From an uncultured Pseudomonadota bacterium (GTDB lineage Bacteria > Myxococcota_A > UBA796 > SXON01), in assembly GCA_903900265.1 (NCBI GenBank), contig CAIUMM010000026.1:62001-126000 (forward strand): 64,000 nucleotides of DNA, given 5' to 3'. The position numbers and the translations under genes were made by a program. Each line of letters begins with the position of its first letter. Within the stretch, counting starts at the first letter, position 1. Shown piece by piece: positions 16,943 to 26,180 of the stretch. Under the pieces are notes generated by a model. The model made no database searches, had not been told where the DNA came from, and was given only the letters and a program-made list of their open reading frames with translations.

Positions 16943-17298
16943 CGTTCAGCTCCGGAAGTAGAAGTAGGAGAAGCAGGGGTTTGGGCGGTGCGCATGCTGA
17001 TGAGCGTGCGTACGGTGATGCCAGCAAGCGGCGCCAACAAGCCGATCATCGCGGAGCCAGGCTCGCAGCGGGTGAGCAGGGCGTAGAGCACAAAGAGCGC
17101 GGCCATCTGCTGGCCCGCGAGGCGACCCATGATGCCCGCCGGGGATCCTGTGGCGACCAGCACGAGACCGACGAGGTTCAGCGTCCCGCCAACAGCCCCG
17201 GCAGCCACGCTGAACCCGTGTCCACACGCTTGTCCCACCACCGCGAAGACGGCCGCGGCGAGGGCGGAGTCACGAAGAAGGAGGGGGAGCGATGTCAT
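16939..17298 (-). CDS. AtpI-like small ATP synthase accessory membrane protein
   Basis: 119 residues with four likely helices (AAAVFAVVGQACGHGF, VGGTLNLVGLVLVATG, MAALFVLYALLTRC, MIGLLAPLAGITVRTLI). Position between atpZ and atpB and the hydrophobic make-up match the AtpI/subunit I group, which helps assemble the c ring. Sequence similarity itself is weak, so this rests mainly on context. The start overlaps atpZ by 29 bases. Confidence 0.7.
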   Translation of the reverse strand: MTSLPLLLRDSALAAAVFAVVGQACGHGFSVAAGAVGGTLNLVGLVLVATGSPAGIMGRLAGQQMAALFVLYALLTRCEPGSAMIGLLAPLAGITVRTLISMRTAQTPASPTSTSGAER

Positions 17299-17503
17299 CG
17301 GGGTTTTTGTTGGAGATTCTTAGGAGTTGCACTGTGGCGGCCGCGAAGCCGAGGGCGCCTAGGACGACCGCGCCTACCGGCGCCGAGCCGAGCCACCGGT
17401 CGATCATCGTGCCAAGGATTCCGCCCGCCACGGTAGAGCCCGGGAGCGCGGAGGCGAGGGCGATGATCGAGGCAGTGCGCTTGATGAAGTTGGAATCGGA
17501 CAT
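17270..17503 (-). CDS. atpZ: AtpZ/AtpI-type F0 accessory protein
   Basis: 77 residues with two helices (about 10-35 and 42-60), including GGILGTMIDRWLGSAPVGAV, the Gly-rich turn and Asp-Arg pair typical of AtpZ/AtpQ. First gene of the F0 operon. The F1 genes and subunit b are not in the window. A candidate promoter lies 70-100 bases upstream. Confidence 0.75.
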   Translation of the reverse strand: MSDSNFIKRTASIIALASALPGSTVAGGILGTMIDRWLGSAPVGAVVLGALGFAAATVQLLRISNKNPDDIAPPPSS

Positions 17504-17574
17504 TCCTACCTCTTAGGCGTTCGCGGTCGATGGGTTCAAAGAAGTCGGCGTCGGGTATGCCAAGCCGGGGGCGG

Positions 17575-17603
17575 TGTGTATCGAATTGTCGCGCCACCGT
17601 CAA
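17575..17603 (-). promoter_or_regulatory. Candidate promoter for the F0 ATP synthase operon
   Basis: On the minus strand, TTGACG (17603-17598) is followed after 17 bases by TACACA (17580-17575). The -35 box is strong and the -10 box weak. It lies about 70 bases before the atpZ start, and I see no better match between atpZ and tRNA-Cys. Confidence 0.4.
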
Positions 17604-17719
17604 CCGTTCGGTGCACCTGCGGCTGGATGCGCTCACGTTTTTTGTAGCGAGCGCGCGCGTCGAAGTGTTGCGGGGTGGGCTTGCCCGTTGGCATCGCATT
17701 GGATAAGCCGGTGGCGAGC

Positions 17720-17797
17720 GGCGACGTAGCCAAGTGGCCTAAGGCGGTGGTTTGCAAAACCATTATTTCGGCGGTTCAAATCCGCCCGTCGCCTCCA
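17720..17797 (+). tRNA. tRNA-Cys (GCA)
   Basis: Acceptor arms GGCGACG and CGTCGCC pair fully. The anticodon loop TTGCAAA within stem GTGGT/ACCAT gives GCA. The T arm is GGCGG-TTCAAAT-CCGCC. The discriminator T and an encoded CCA end at 17797. Confidence 0.95.
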
Positions 17798-17811
17798 TCC
17801 TCTCTCTCCTT

Positions 17812-18201
17812 GTGGTCGGTTCGGGCTCCCCTTGCGGTTGTCAGCCCCCGGCCCAAGAACCGGCGACATCCTTTGTGGAGTGGCGCAGCGTTCAGGCGCC
17901 GGTAGAGCGTCCCATCGCGGTTTTCGTCGGTCCCGTCGACGGTCCGATGGATCGCCTCGCGCGGGACTGGGACGTGACGACGTTTTTGAACGATCGCTTT
18001 CATCCGCTGCGGGTCTCCGCGTTTGGCGATCAGCCTGCAGGGTCGGCGGCGTTCTACTCGGCCGATGGGTGCCTCCTGTACGGCCCGTTCACCCCCGCGA
18101 CCGGAAGCGCGTGGATCGTCGCCGCAAATCAGGTGATCGTGCTGCCGGCGGCCTCGGGACGAAGCGCGGATCATGCGGCGCCTCGGGCGTGCGCTCCGTA
18201 G
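17812..18201 (+). CDS. Possible thioredoxin-like small protein
   Basis: 129 residues if started at GTG 17812; there is no ATG between the tRNA and this frame. A Cys-Gly-Cys occurs near the N-terminus. The body (WDVTTFLNDRFHPLRVSAFG followed by GSAAFYSADGCLLYGPF) resembles a thioredoxin-like fold in which a residue triplet replaces CxxC. Reading frame and start are uncertain. It runs up to 38 bases before the DRE-TIM enzyme gene, so the two may be co-transcribed. Confidence 0.4.
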   Translation: MVGSGSPCGCQPPAQEPATSFVEWRSVQAPVERPIAVFVGPVDGPMDRLARDWDVTTFLNDRFHPLRVSAFGDQPAGSAAFYSADGCLLYGPFTPATGSAWIVAANQVIVLPAASGRSADHAAPRACAP

Positions 18202-18239
18202 CCGCGCCGGTATATTACCCTTGCCTCTGGGAGCTGCTG

Positions 18240-19487
18240 ATGTCCGAATCGCACGAGATCAACGAGTCTGCGGTAATCCACGACTGGAACGTCGAAGGCC
18301 CGAACGGCCCGAAGGTTCGTCGCAAGCCGAAGATCGTGGATGAGACGCTGCGCGACGGCGTGCAATGTCCTTCGGTCACCGATCCGCCGATCGAAGCCAA
18401 GGAGGCGATCGTGCGGTTGCTCTCCGGCCTCGGAGTCGACGTCGTGGACATCGGTCTTCCCGGCGCCGGACCTCGCGCCGTGGCCGACGTCACGCGCCTC
18501 GCCACGTTGATCCGCGACGAGCGGCTGCCGATCGCCGCCAACTGCGCGGCGCGCACCATCGACGCGGACATCCTGCCGATCATCGATATCTCTCAGAAGG
18601 TCGGCTTGCCCATCGAGGTCATGGCGTTTCTTGGCGCATCGCCGATCCGCTTGTACGCCGAGGGATGGGACGTGGAGCTGCTCGAAAAGCGCACCCGCGG
18701 CTCGATCCGGCTCGCGAAACAGAACGGCCTCCCCTGCACCTTCGTGACCGAAGACACGACCCGCTCGCACCCTGAGACGCTGCGGCGCTTGTTCCTCGCG
18801 GCGATCGAAGAGGGCGCAGACGGCTTGTGCCTGTGCGACACCGTGGGCCACTCCACCGATGCGGGGGTGCGCAACCTGCTCGCCTTCGCGCGCGGCGTGG
18901 TGCAGGAGAGCGGACGGGACGTGCGCCTCGATTGGCACGGCCACAACGACCGCGGCTACGGCTTGTCCAACGCGGTCGCGGCGGTCGAAGACGGCGTGGA
19001 TCGCGTGCACGGCTGCGTGCTTGGCGTCGGCGAGCGCGTAGGAAACACCTCGCTGGACTTGCTGCTGGTCAACTTGAAGCTGATGGGCTGGTTTGACGGG
19101 GACCTCTCCCGCCTCGCCGAGCTGGTGGACTTGACCTCGCTGCACACGCAGGTGCCGATCCCGGTGAGCTACCCGGTGTTCGGAAAGGACGCGTTCCGCA
19201 CCGGCACGGGCGTGCACGCCGCTGCGGTCATCAAGGCCATCAACAAGGGCGCAGACTGGCTGGCCGATCGCGTCTACTCGGGCGTACCGGCCAGCTGGTT
19301 CGGCCGCCGGCAGGAGATCGAGATCGGTCACATGGCGGGCGACTCGAACATCGTCTTCTGGTTGAAGCAGCGCAACATCGCACCGGCTCCTGCGCTCGTC
19401 GCGGCGATCCGCGAAAAGGCCAAGGCTCAGCCCCGTCTGTTGGACGAGGCCGAGGTGTGGGCCGTGGTGCGCGCGAACGGCGGCTGA
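18240..19487 (+). CDS. 2-isopropylmalate/homocitrate synthase-family enzyme
   Basis: 415 residues from ATG 18240 (GGGAG upstream). DRE-TIM barrel: DETLRDGVQCPS near the N-terminus (metal and catalytic Arg), a substrate-loop CDTVGHST, metal ligands in DWHGHNDRGYGLSNAV, and GVGERVGNTSLD; then GTGVHAAAVIKAI and a subdomain ending GRRQEIEIGHMAGDSN. It condenses acetyl-CoA with a 2-oxoacid. It lacks the C-terminal LeuA regulatory domain of 500-residue isopropylmalate synthases, so feedback by leucine is not expected. Homocitrate or citramalate synthase are alternatives. Confidence 0.85.
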   Translation: MSESHEINESAVIHDWNVEGPNGPKVRRKPKIVDETLRDGVQCPSVTDPPIEAKEAIVRLLSGLGVDVVDIGLPGAGPRAVADVTRLATLIRDERLPIAANCAARTIDADILPIIDISQKVGLPIEVMAFLGASPIRLYAEGWDVELLEKRTRGSIRLAKQNGLPCTFVTEDTTRSHPETLRRLFLAAIEEGADGLCLCDTVGHSTDAGVRNLLAFARGVVQESGRDVRLDWHGHNDRGYGLSNAVAAVEDGVDRVHGCVLGVGERVGNTSLDLLLVNLKLMGWFDGDLSRLAELVDLTSLHTQVPIPVSYPVFGKDAFRTGTGVHAAAVIKAINKGADWLADRVYSGVPASWFGRRQEIEIGHMAGDSNIVFWLKQRNIAPAPALVAAIREKAKAQPRLLDEAEVWAVVRANGG

Positions 19488-19494
19488 GCGCCGC

Positions 19495-21258
19495 TCAGGT
19501 CTTGGGGGGAACGATGGCGATGTGCAGCTCATCGAGCTGCTTCTGGGTGACCTCGCCCGGCGCGCCCATCAGCAGGTCCTGCGCGGTGATCACCATCGGG
19601 AACGGGATGACCTCGCGGATGTTCTTCTCATCGGCGAGCAGCATGACCATGCGGTCGATGCCCGGCGCCAGACCGCCGTGGGGCGGCGGCCCGTAGTGGA
19701 ACGCGCGGAACAGCGCGCCGAAGCGCTTGGCGACCTCGTCACGGCTGTAGCCGGCGACCTCAAAGGCCTTGACCATCAGCTCGGGCTGGTGGTTGCGGAT
19801 CGCGCCCGAGGAGAGCTCCACGCCGTTGCAGACGATGTCGTACTGGTAGGCTAGGATGTCCAGCGGGTCCTTGGTGACCAGCGCTTCCATGCCGCCCTGG
19901 GGCATCGAGAACGGGTTGTGGGAGAACTCGATCGCGCCGGTGTCCGGGTTCTTCTCGTACATCGGGAAGTCGACGATCCAGCAGAAGCGGAACACGCCGG
20001 TCTCGTGGAGCTTCAGGTCCTCGGCGAGCTTGTTGCGCAGCCGCCCGAGCGCGGTCTGGACCTTGTCCTCCGGGCCGCCCATGACGAGGATCGCTGCGTT
20101 CTCGGCGTACTCCGGCAGCGCGCGCAGGGTCGCCACGGCGTCGGCGTCTAGGAACTTGGCCAGCGAGCCCTTGGCGGTGCCGTCGGCTTGGGGGACGGCC
20201 CAGGCCAGACCGTTGCCGCCTTGCGCCTTGACGAATTCAACGAGCGCATCGTAGAACTTGCGCGATTCACCGCCGACATTGGGCACGACCAGAGCGCGGT
20301 TGACCCCGCCCTCCGCCACGGCGGTGGCGAGGAACGGCACGGCGTGCATCGCGCCGGCGACGTCCTGGATCTCCATGCCGAAGCGCAGGTCGGGCTTGTC
20401 GATGCCCCAGCGGCGGAACGCCTCTCGATACGCGATGCGCGGGAACGGCGCCGGGACTTTTTTATCGGAGAAGTGCTGGAACAGGTCGATCATCAGCGCT
20501 TCGATCGGCGCGAACACGTCCTCTTGCTCCACGAACGCCATCTCGACGTCGAGCTGGTAGAACTCACCCGGCGAGCGATCGGCGCGGCCGTCTTCGTCGC
20601 GGAAGCAGGGCGCGATCTGGAAGTAGCGGTCGAAGCCGGAGGTCATCAGCAGCTGCTTGAACATCTGCGGCGCCTGCGGCAAGGCGTAGAAGCGACCGGG
20701 GTGCACGCGGGACGGCACGAGGTAGTCGCGCGCGCCTTCGGGGGAGGATGCGGTGAGGATCGGAGTCTGGAACTCCAGAAACCCAAGGTCGTGCATCTTG
20801 GCGCGGATGTACGACACCACCTTGGAGCGCAGCACGATGTTCGCGTGCACGTTCGGGCGGCGAAGGTCCAGAAAGCGGTTCTTGAGGCGCTCGGCTTCGG
20901 ACGCGTTGATCTGGTCCTGGATGGGGAAAGGCAGCACGTCGCTCGCCGCGAGCAGCTCCACATCGCTGGCTTCTACCTCGATCTCTCCGGTGGGCATCTT
21001 GGTGTTTGCCCCGCCCGCCGGACGCCCGCGGACCGAGCCCTTGACGCAGATCGTGCTCTCGACCCGGAGGCCGCGCACCTTGGCGAGCAACGCCGGATCT
21101 TCGACGGCGACCTGAGTCGAGCCGTAGTGGTCGCGCAGCACGAGAAACACGAAGCCGCCGACGTCGCGCACCATGTGCAGCCAGCCGGAGAGGGTGACCG
21201 CTTGGCCGATGTGTTCAGCGCGGAGGTCGTTGCAGGTGTGGGTGCGGTAGCGGCTCAT
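19495..21258 (-). CDS. aspS: Aspartyl-tRNA synthetase
   Basis: 587 residues, bacterial type, from ATG 21258 (MSRYRTHTCNDL). OB-fold anticodon domain (1-110), class II core with motif 2 FRDEDGRADRSPGEFYQLD, a bacterial GAD insertion (about 280-400), and motif 3 GLAPGIDRMVMLLADEKNIR. At the two positions that separate Asp-only from Asp/Asn enzymes it has Val (after VRD) and Gly (in RPAGG), a mixed pattern, so it could be non-discriminating. Convergent with the DRE-TIM enzyme, 7 bases apart. Confidence 0.97.
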   Translation of the reverse strand: MSRYRTHTCNDLRAEHIGQAVTLSGWLHMVRDVGGFVFLVLRDHYGSTQVAVEDPALLAKVRGLRVESTICVKGSVRGRPAGGANTKMPTGEIEVEASDVELLAASDVLPFPIQDQINASEAERLKNRFLDLRRPNVHANIVLRSKVVSYIRAKMHDLGFLEFQTPILTASSPEGARDYLVPSRVHPGRFYALPQAPQMFKQLLMTSGFDRYFQIAPCFRDEDGRADRSPGEFYQLDVEMAFVEQEDVFAPIEALMIDLFQHFSDKKVPAPFPRIAYREAFRRWGIDKPDLRFGMEIQDVAGAMHAVPFLATAVAEGGVNRALVVPNVGGESRKFYDALVEFVKAQGGNGLAWAVPQADGTAKGSLAKFLDADAVATLRALPEYAENAAILVMGGPEDKVQTALGRLRNKLAEDLKLHETGVFRFCWIVDFPMYEKNPDTGAIEFSHNPFSMPQGGMEALVTKDPLDILAYQYDIVCNGVELSSGAIRNHQPELMVKAFEVAGYSRDEVAKRFGALFRAFHYGPPPHGGLAPGIDRMVMLLADEKNIREVIPFPMVITAQDLLMGAPGEVTQKQLDELHIAIVPPKT

Positions 21259-21340
21259 CGGGTCTCTCAAAAGCGAAGGGGGAGCGCGGGGCTAACCCAC
21301 ATCGCCCCCTTGGGGAACTCCCGGACTGCGCGCCGCGCGT

Positions 21341-22996
21341 TCAGAGCGCCATGTAGTTTCGAAGTTCAGCGGGCGTAATGTCCATGATTTCGGTGATCGT
21401 GGTACCCGCAGACATGCTCCCCGGGCCCGTCTGCGCGCCGATGTGCAGGTTCCGAGACGCTTCGAGCCGGGAGCCTTGAACCCCGCAGGCGGGCAAGGCG
21501 TTCGCCAAGCCGCGTTCGATCTGCGCAGCGCCGTCCCATTCGTAGTGTTCGCCTAAGAAGAACGCTGCGATCTGGCGCTCGGCGTCGAGCACGGCGTCCT
21601 CCGCGCTCTCTCCGGAAGCGTTGAGGCTGCGCGCGCCTCCGAGCGCTGCGGCGACCGCCGCGGTGGTCACGCGGATCTCGCCGATCGCCCGCACCTCGCA
21701 GTCCTCCTGTACGAGCGGAAGCGGGCTGAGTTCGAGTTGATCCAAGCCGGTCGCGCCCATCGCGTTGGCGACGAAGGTCTGGTCTTCGATGTGGCGTTCG
21801 ACGGCGCGAACCAGCGTGCGATCGGGCAGGTCAGCGACGGCGATCTCGCCGGCGTCGGCGTCGCCGCGGAGCAGCGTGCGCATCAGCGTGATGGCGCTCT
21901 GCAGCAGGCCGACTTCGACCCAGGTGGAGGAGGTGTTCGCGGCTTCGGTTTTGCCGTTGTTGGTCTCGCTGGCGGTGGACCAGCAGAAAAAGTAGCGGGG
22001 CGGCGTGGGGTTCGAGGCCCAATCGTTGGGGAGCTCGGCGCGCACGGAGACCGACCCCTTGAAGTCCGCCAAGCCGTCGCCGATCGCCGCGCCGAGGGCG
22101 GCGAGCGCGTGGGTGTCGAAGCCGACGGCTACGCCGCCGGAGATGGAGCCGGTCGCATAGGCGCAGTCGGCGTCGTAGCCGAAGCCCAGCGCCTGCTCCG
22201 TCTCGGCGCCCGCCGAGGCGCCGATCCCGGCTCCCACGGCCGCGCCGGCTTCGGCAGTTTGCAATGACTCAATCTTCAACTCGTCCGGCATGGTCAGATT
22301 TTCGATGAGCATGTCAACGGACTTGATCAGCGCGTCGAGGCCGGTCACGATGGTGACGTCGAGGAGCTGGCTGTCCATGGCATCGGCCGGGAGATCCCAG
22401 CTCGCTTCCACGCGGTAACCCCCGGCTAAGGTCGCGTCTGCGCCGGCGCCGAAGAGCAGGTTCTCGTCCCCGTACACCGGCAGATTAGCTTTCAAACCGT
22501 CAAAACCAGCGTCGACCTTCGCCTCGCCTTGGAGCTCGACGCGAAACCCGTCATCGCTGCGCTCGGTGGAGGCTTGGCCGGCGACTTCACCCCCAAACTC
22601 GTTGACGTACTTGCCCGCGAACTGGGCGCTGACGCGGCGGTTCATCGGCCACATCACCTCCCGCGCGCGGTCCAACAGCGCCGGGGCGTTCTCCGCGACG
22701 TCGTCGAGGTGTTGATGTTGCATCCAACGGTGGGCGGCCGGGGTGTTCGGCTGGTCGAGACACTGTTCGAGCACCGCTGCGTAGTCCACCCAGCTCGCGG
22801 CGAGCAGCGCGTAGTAGGCTGCCTCCTCGGAAAGCGGAGAGGCTGGCGCCGCTTGGATGCCCGCGTCCTGCAGCGCCGCTTGATTGCCGTAGGGCTGCGC
22901 GACCGCCGAAGCCTGGGCGGTCTGGCTGTGCTGGCTGTTCTGGACGGTCTGGCTGGCCTGGACGGTCTGGGTGGTCTGGGTGGTCTGGCTGGACAA
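21341..22996 (-). CDS. Unknown 551-residue protein with Gln/Thr tandem-repeat N-terminus
   Basis: TTG 22996 has GGAG six bases upstream. No signal peptide. Residues 4-30 are nine three-residue repeats starting with Gln (QTTQTTQTVQASQTVQ...). Then comes a helical domain (about 50-130, EEAAYYALLAASWVDYAAV), a region of Gly/Ala-rich strands (about 150-310, such as AAVGAGIGASAGAETEQALG), and a C-terminal mixed domain with a coiled segment and the end ITPAELRNYMAL. I do not recognise a family. The disordered repeat head plus glycine-rich core suggests a secreted, surface or particle-associated protein. Confidence 0.7.
   Translation of the reverse strand: MSSQTTQTTQTVQASQTVQNSQHSQTAQASAVAQPYGNQAALQDAGIQAAPASPLSEEAAYYALLAASWVDYAAVLEQCLDQPNTPAAHRWMQHQHLDDVAENAPALLDRAREVMWPMNRRVSAQFAGKYVNEFGGEVAGQASTERSDDGFRVELQGEAKVDAGFDGLKANLPVYGDENLLFGAGADATLAGGYRVEASWDLPADAMDSQLLDVTIVTGLDALIKSVDMLIENLTMPDELKIESLQTAEAGAAVGAGIGASAGAETEQALGFGYDADCAYATGSISGGVAVGFDTHALAALGAAIGDGLADFKGSVSVRAELPNDWASNPTPPRYFFCWSTASETNNGKTEAANTSSTWVEVGLLQSAITLMRTLLRGDADAGEIAVADLPDRTLVRAVERHIEDQTFVANAMGATGLDQLELSPLPLVQEDCEVRAIGEIRVTTAAVAAALGGARSLNASGESAEDAVLDAERQIAAFFLGEHYEWDGAAQIERGLANALPACGVQGSRLEASRNLHIGAQTGPGSMSAGTTITEIMDITPAELRNYMAL
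22907..22987 (-). repeat. Nine 9-bp in-frame tandem repeats (CAG-NNC-NNC type)
   Basis: Read on the minus strand, nine consecutive 9-base units begin with CAG, with bases 4-9 drifting (CAGACCACC, CAGACCACC, CAGACCGTC, CAGGCCAGC and so on). They encode the Gln-x-x repeats at the start of the 551-residue protein. The unit number could change by slippage without breaking the frame. Confidence 0.8.
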
Positions 22997-23117
22997 GGAG
23001 CGCTCCGGGGATGCGCTCCATGGAGCAAACCCCGGGCCGTTGGATAAACGCCGATTTTCATCGGTTTTGTGTCCGGGGTGTCAGACCTCCGTCACCCGCG
23101 ATTCGTCAACCCCTTGC

Positions 23118-26100
23118 TTAGAATACGCTGCCGAGGCTGACGTGCAAGCGTACCCAATCTTCGCCTCGGGCTTCGATGCGGGCAGGATTGAACCCGAGAT
23201 CCACCTGCACCGGCCCCACCGCGGTCGCGCGTCGGAGCCCTACCCCGACGGCGTAGCGGAGCAGGGGATCTCCACCTTCGAGGCCTTGGCGTTGCATGGA
23301 CGTGGTGCTCACCAGCGGCGACGCCCACCAGACGTTGCCGACGTCGGTGAACAGCGCCACGCGCGTGGCCTCCCATCCAGCCAGGCCAAACACGTCGAGC
23401 GGAACCGTGAATTCGAAGGTGCCTACGGCCATGCTGTCGCCGCCCGTCGGCACCCAACGTCCGGCTGCGGTGCGCTCTGCGTAATCCAGCAGGGGGGCGA
23501 GGGTGTTGGGATACCCGATGTCTTCGTTGCTGACGAGGTTTGCAGGGCCGAGGGTGTCCAGCGCGAAGCCTCGAAAACTCGCACCTCCCCCGCCCTGAAA
23601 GCGATCTTCGATCGGCAGCACGCTGTTGCCGTCGGGCACCCACCCGGCTCCACCGCGGATACGGAACAGGAACGCTGGTTTTCCGACGGGGACGAGCTGG
23701 GTCCAGCTGGCCTCGGCCCTCAGGAATACAAAGTCAGAGAGCAGCGGATCGGTGAGGATGAACGCCGCACTTCCGACCCCTCCGCGGGTGGGGTTGAAGG
23801 GGTCGTCTCGATGGTCGACGAGCAGCGAAAGGTCCAACCCCGACTGCCTGCGCAGCGCGCTGGGCGTGACGGGCGAGGGGTCGTCGGCGCTTGAAACGCC
23901 AAGCGGGCTGAGCCACGGATCGCCCGCGACCAGCACGCCGGGATCGATGTCCATCAGCGTGCGCCACTGTACGCGATAGTCGGCGCGTAAGGTGGCGAAA
24001 AGTCCTAGCTTGAGCGACAAGCCTGCGGCCACGCCCGAACGGGCCAATCTCCAGCTTGGTGCCTGCTCTTCGGCGCGGAAGAGCAGGTCGCCGGTGACGG
24101 ACTCGCCGCGGGCGGGCACATGGGGCGCCTCGTAGTGTGCGGTCGCGCGGTAGGTCGGGTTGGTGGGGTCGAAGGTCCATCCGTCCCCCAGCCAGCCGAA
24201 CCCCGCTTGCGCGTACAAGGTCAGCGTGTGGGCGATGCCGAACAGGTTTCGATGGCCGGCCCGACCGAACACCCGCGCCCCTTGGTCCGTCGCGATGCCG
24301 CCGCCCAGCTCGCCGTAGAGGTTCTTGCGCTCGGAGACCTCGATGAGGAGGTCCTTTACGCGGTCTTCGTCCCCGATCGCTTCGACGCTGACGCGATCGA
24401 ACACCGCGAGATCGTAGAGGCGGCGGCGGATGTCCGCGAGCGCTTCGGGCGTGATCGGATCTCCGGGCTGAAGGTCGATCTCGCGGTCAATCACCATGCG
24501 TTGCGTGCGGGAATATCCGCGGATGAGGATCGCGCGCAGGTACACGACGTTGCCGGGCGTGACGGTGACGGCGAGATCCGCGCGCGTGCCGTCGGCAGAG
24601 ACTGTGAGCCCGGTCGTGGCGTCGGCGTTCAGGTAGCCGCGGTTCTTGTACTGCTCGACCAGTTTACGGGCGCGGGACTCGATCGCGCTGGGGTCCACGG
24701 GCTTTTGAAGCAGGTCGGCGTACATCTCCCGTGCGTCCAGCTCGCCGCCGGTGGTGACGACGTCCCGCAGCCAAGCGCGCGGCCCTGGATCAACCTGAAC
24801 GGTCACGTCGACGAGCGCCGTGTGGGCCTTTTTTCCTGGCCGCACCACGAGGTTCCGCCTCGTAAAGGTGGCGCCGAGGTAGCCCTCCGCCCGGTAGAAC
24901 TCCCGCATCGCGCCCAGCGCTTGATCCACCGTCTCCGGGGTCACCCGGCCTTTGGGAAACCGGTTCGCTGCTTCGAGAAATGCACCTTCGAGATATTTTT
25001 TCGTCCAGATCCGATCCGATTTCTGAGCCCCTTCGACGTGCGCGGGGCTGTCGAACACGACCTCGCCCAACGTGTGGCGCGGTCCGGCGTCGCCGCTGAC
25101 CGTCAGCCGGACGGTCCCGGTTTCAATCGCGATGCCCACCGCGACGTCGCTCGCGAGCCGGCCGTTGGCCTGCAACGCGGCGTTCAGCGCGTCGGTGGAG
25201 TCGGCGTCCAGCGTGCGGGTGAGCCGGGTACCGTCTGCGAGCTCCAGCTGCTCCTCGACCTCTTTGGCGCGCAGCCCTGTCGCGCCGGTGTCGATGGACC
25301 ACTGGCGACCGCCATCGATGAACACCGCCGCCATGCCCTCGGGGTTCACCGCGAGCGACACCCGGGCGGTGTAGTGACCGGAGCCCGCTGGCCCGCGGGT
25401 GCGCACGACGCGGGCGAGCGCGTCATGTGCGGCTCTCAGCGAGGCGTCCGTGTAGGGCCTGCCTTTTCGTACACCGTGGCGGGCGAGGATCCAGCGCGCG
25501 CGCAGGTCGCTGATGGCGCCGCCGGTGTGAACCTTGACGGTGCGCACGCGGTTCGCTGTGCCCTCGTCGATGTCGATCTGCACGTCGACGCCGTCGGAGG
25601 TGCCGTCCGGTCGGGTGCGCGGCGTCGCGACGATGTTGGCTTTGGCGTTCGGCCAACCCCGTTCGATGTACGCCGATTGGATGGAGGCCATTAGGCGGGG
25701 CACGTCCTCGGGAAACCACGGGCTCTCGCGCGTCAAGCGCATCGCGGATTGAAGCTCGCGCCCGTCGATATGGGCGTTCCCGGCGATTTTCAGCCGGTGA
25801 ACGGGATCGGGCGGAAAGATCGTGTAGTCGACGTGCACCGCGGGGACGAGCTTCCCGTCCTCGTCGAACGCCGGCCAGGGCTCCACGTCGACGCGCACTT
25901 GAACCACATGCGCCACGCGGTACAACATCGCGAGGTCTTGGCGTACATCCTGTGGGTTGTAGCGTCCGTCCTGTTGGACGCGCAGCAGGGGCTCCAAGTT
26001 CTCGTCGGGCAGCGCTCCCCGGCCGGCGGACAGCGTCCGAAGCGCGATCAGCTGCCCGGTGTAGCGGGTGGCGACGGGATCGACGGCCGAGTCGATCGCG

Positions 26101-26180
26101 GTGGTCGCGGGGGCTTCCGCGGGCATCGGGAGATCCTCGGCGTGGGCCGCGCTGAGCAGCGCGAGGGCGATGAGCGTCAA
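23118..26180 (-). CDS. Omp85-family outer-membrane protein (BamA/TamA-like)
   Basis: 1020 residues from TTG 26180, sharing TTGA with the tamB stop, which places a signal peptide (LTLIALALLSAAHA) right at the start. Four or more POTRA-like repeats fill about residues 60-590, such as DPVHRLKIAGNAHIDGRELQ and AILIRGYSRTQRMVIDREID. A 16-strand barrel with typical C-terminal blocks follows (GGGASFRGFALDTLGP, FTDVGNVWWAS, ending in Phe). Much longer than E. coli TamA (577). With tamB directly upstream it should work as the outer-membrane partner in envelope assembly or lipid transport. Confidence 0.9.
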   Translation of the reverse strand: MTLIALALLSAAHAEDLPMPAEAPATTAIDSAVDPVATRYTGQLIALRTLSAGRGALPDENLEPLLRVQQDGRYNPQDVRQDLAMLYRVAHVVQVRVDVEPWPAFDEDGKLVPAVHVDYTIFPPDPVHRLKIAGNAHIDGRELQSAMRLTRESPWFPEDVPRLMASIQSAYIERGWPNAKANIVATPRTRPDGTSDGVDVQIDIDEGTANRVRTVKVHTGGAISDLRARWILARHGVRKGRPYTDASLRAAHDALARVVRTRGPAGSGHYTARVSLAVNPEGMAAVFIDGGRQWSIDTGATGLRAKEVEEQLELADGTRLTRTLDADSTDALNAALQANGRLASDVAVGIAIETGTVRLTVSGDAGPRHTLGEVVFDSPAHVEGAQKSDRIWTKKYLEGAFLEAANRFPKGRVTPETVDQALGAMREFYRAEGYLGATFTRRNLVVRPGKKAHTALVDVTVQVDPGPRAWLRDVVTTGGELDAREMYADLLQKPVDPSAIESRARKLVEQYKNRGYLNADATTGLTVSADGTRADLAVTVTPGNVVYLRAILIRGYSRTQRMVIDREIDLQPGDPITPEALADIRRRLYDLAVFDRVSVEAIGDEDRVKDLLIEVSERKNLYGELGGGIATDQGARVFGRAGHRNLFGIAHTLTLYAQAGFGWLGDGWTFDPTNPTYRATAHYEAPHVPARGESVTGDLLFRAEEQAPSWRLARSGVAAGLSLKLGLFATLRADYRVQWRTLMDIDPGVLVAGDPWLSPLGVSSADDPSPVTPSALRRQSGLDLSLLVDHRDDPFNPTRGGVGSAAFILTDPLLSDFVFLRAEASWTQLVPVGKPAFLFRIRGGAGWVPDGNSVLPIEDRFQGGGGASFRGFALDTLGPANLVSNEDIGYPNTLAPLLDYAERTAAGRWVPTGGDSMAVGTFEFTVPLDVFGLAGWEATRVALFTDVGNVWWASPLVSTTSMQRQGLEGGDPLLRYAVGVGLRRATAVGPVQVDLGFNPARIEARGEDWVRLHVSLGSVF

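Noticed and set aside
19495-21258. Claim that AspRS is non-discriminating
   Set aside because: One specificity position looks like the non-discriminating type and the other does not; without knowledge of AsnRS or GatCAB genes it cannot be decided.
22907-22987. CRISPR-like array
   Set aside because: Units are 9 bases, in frame and without spacers; this is a coding repeat.
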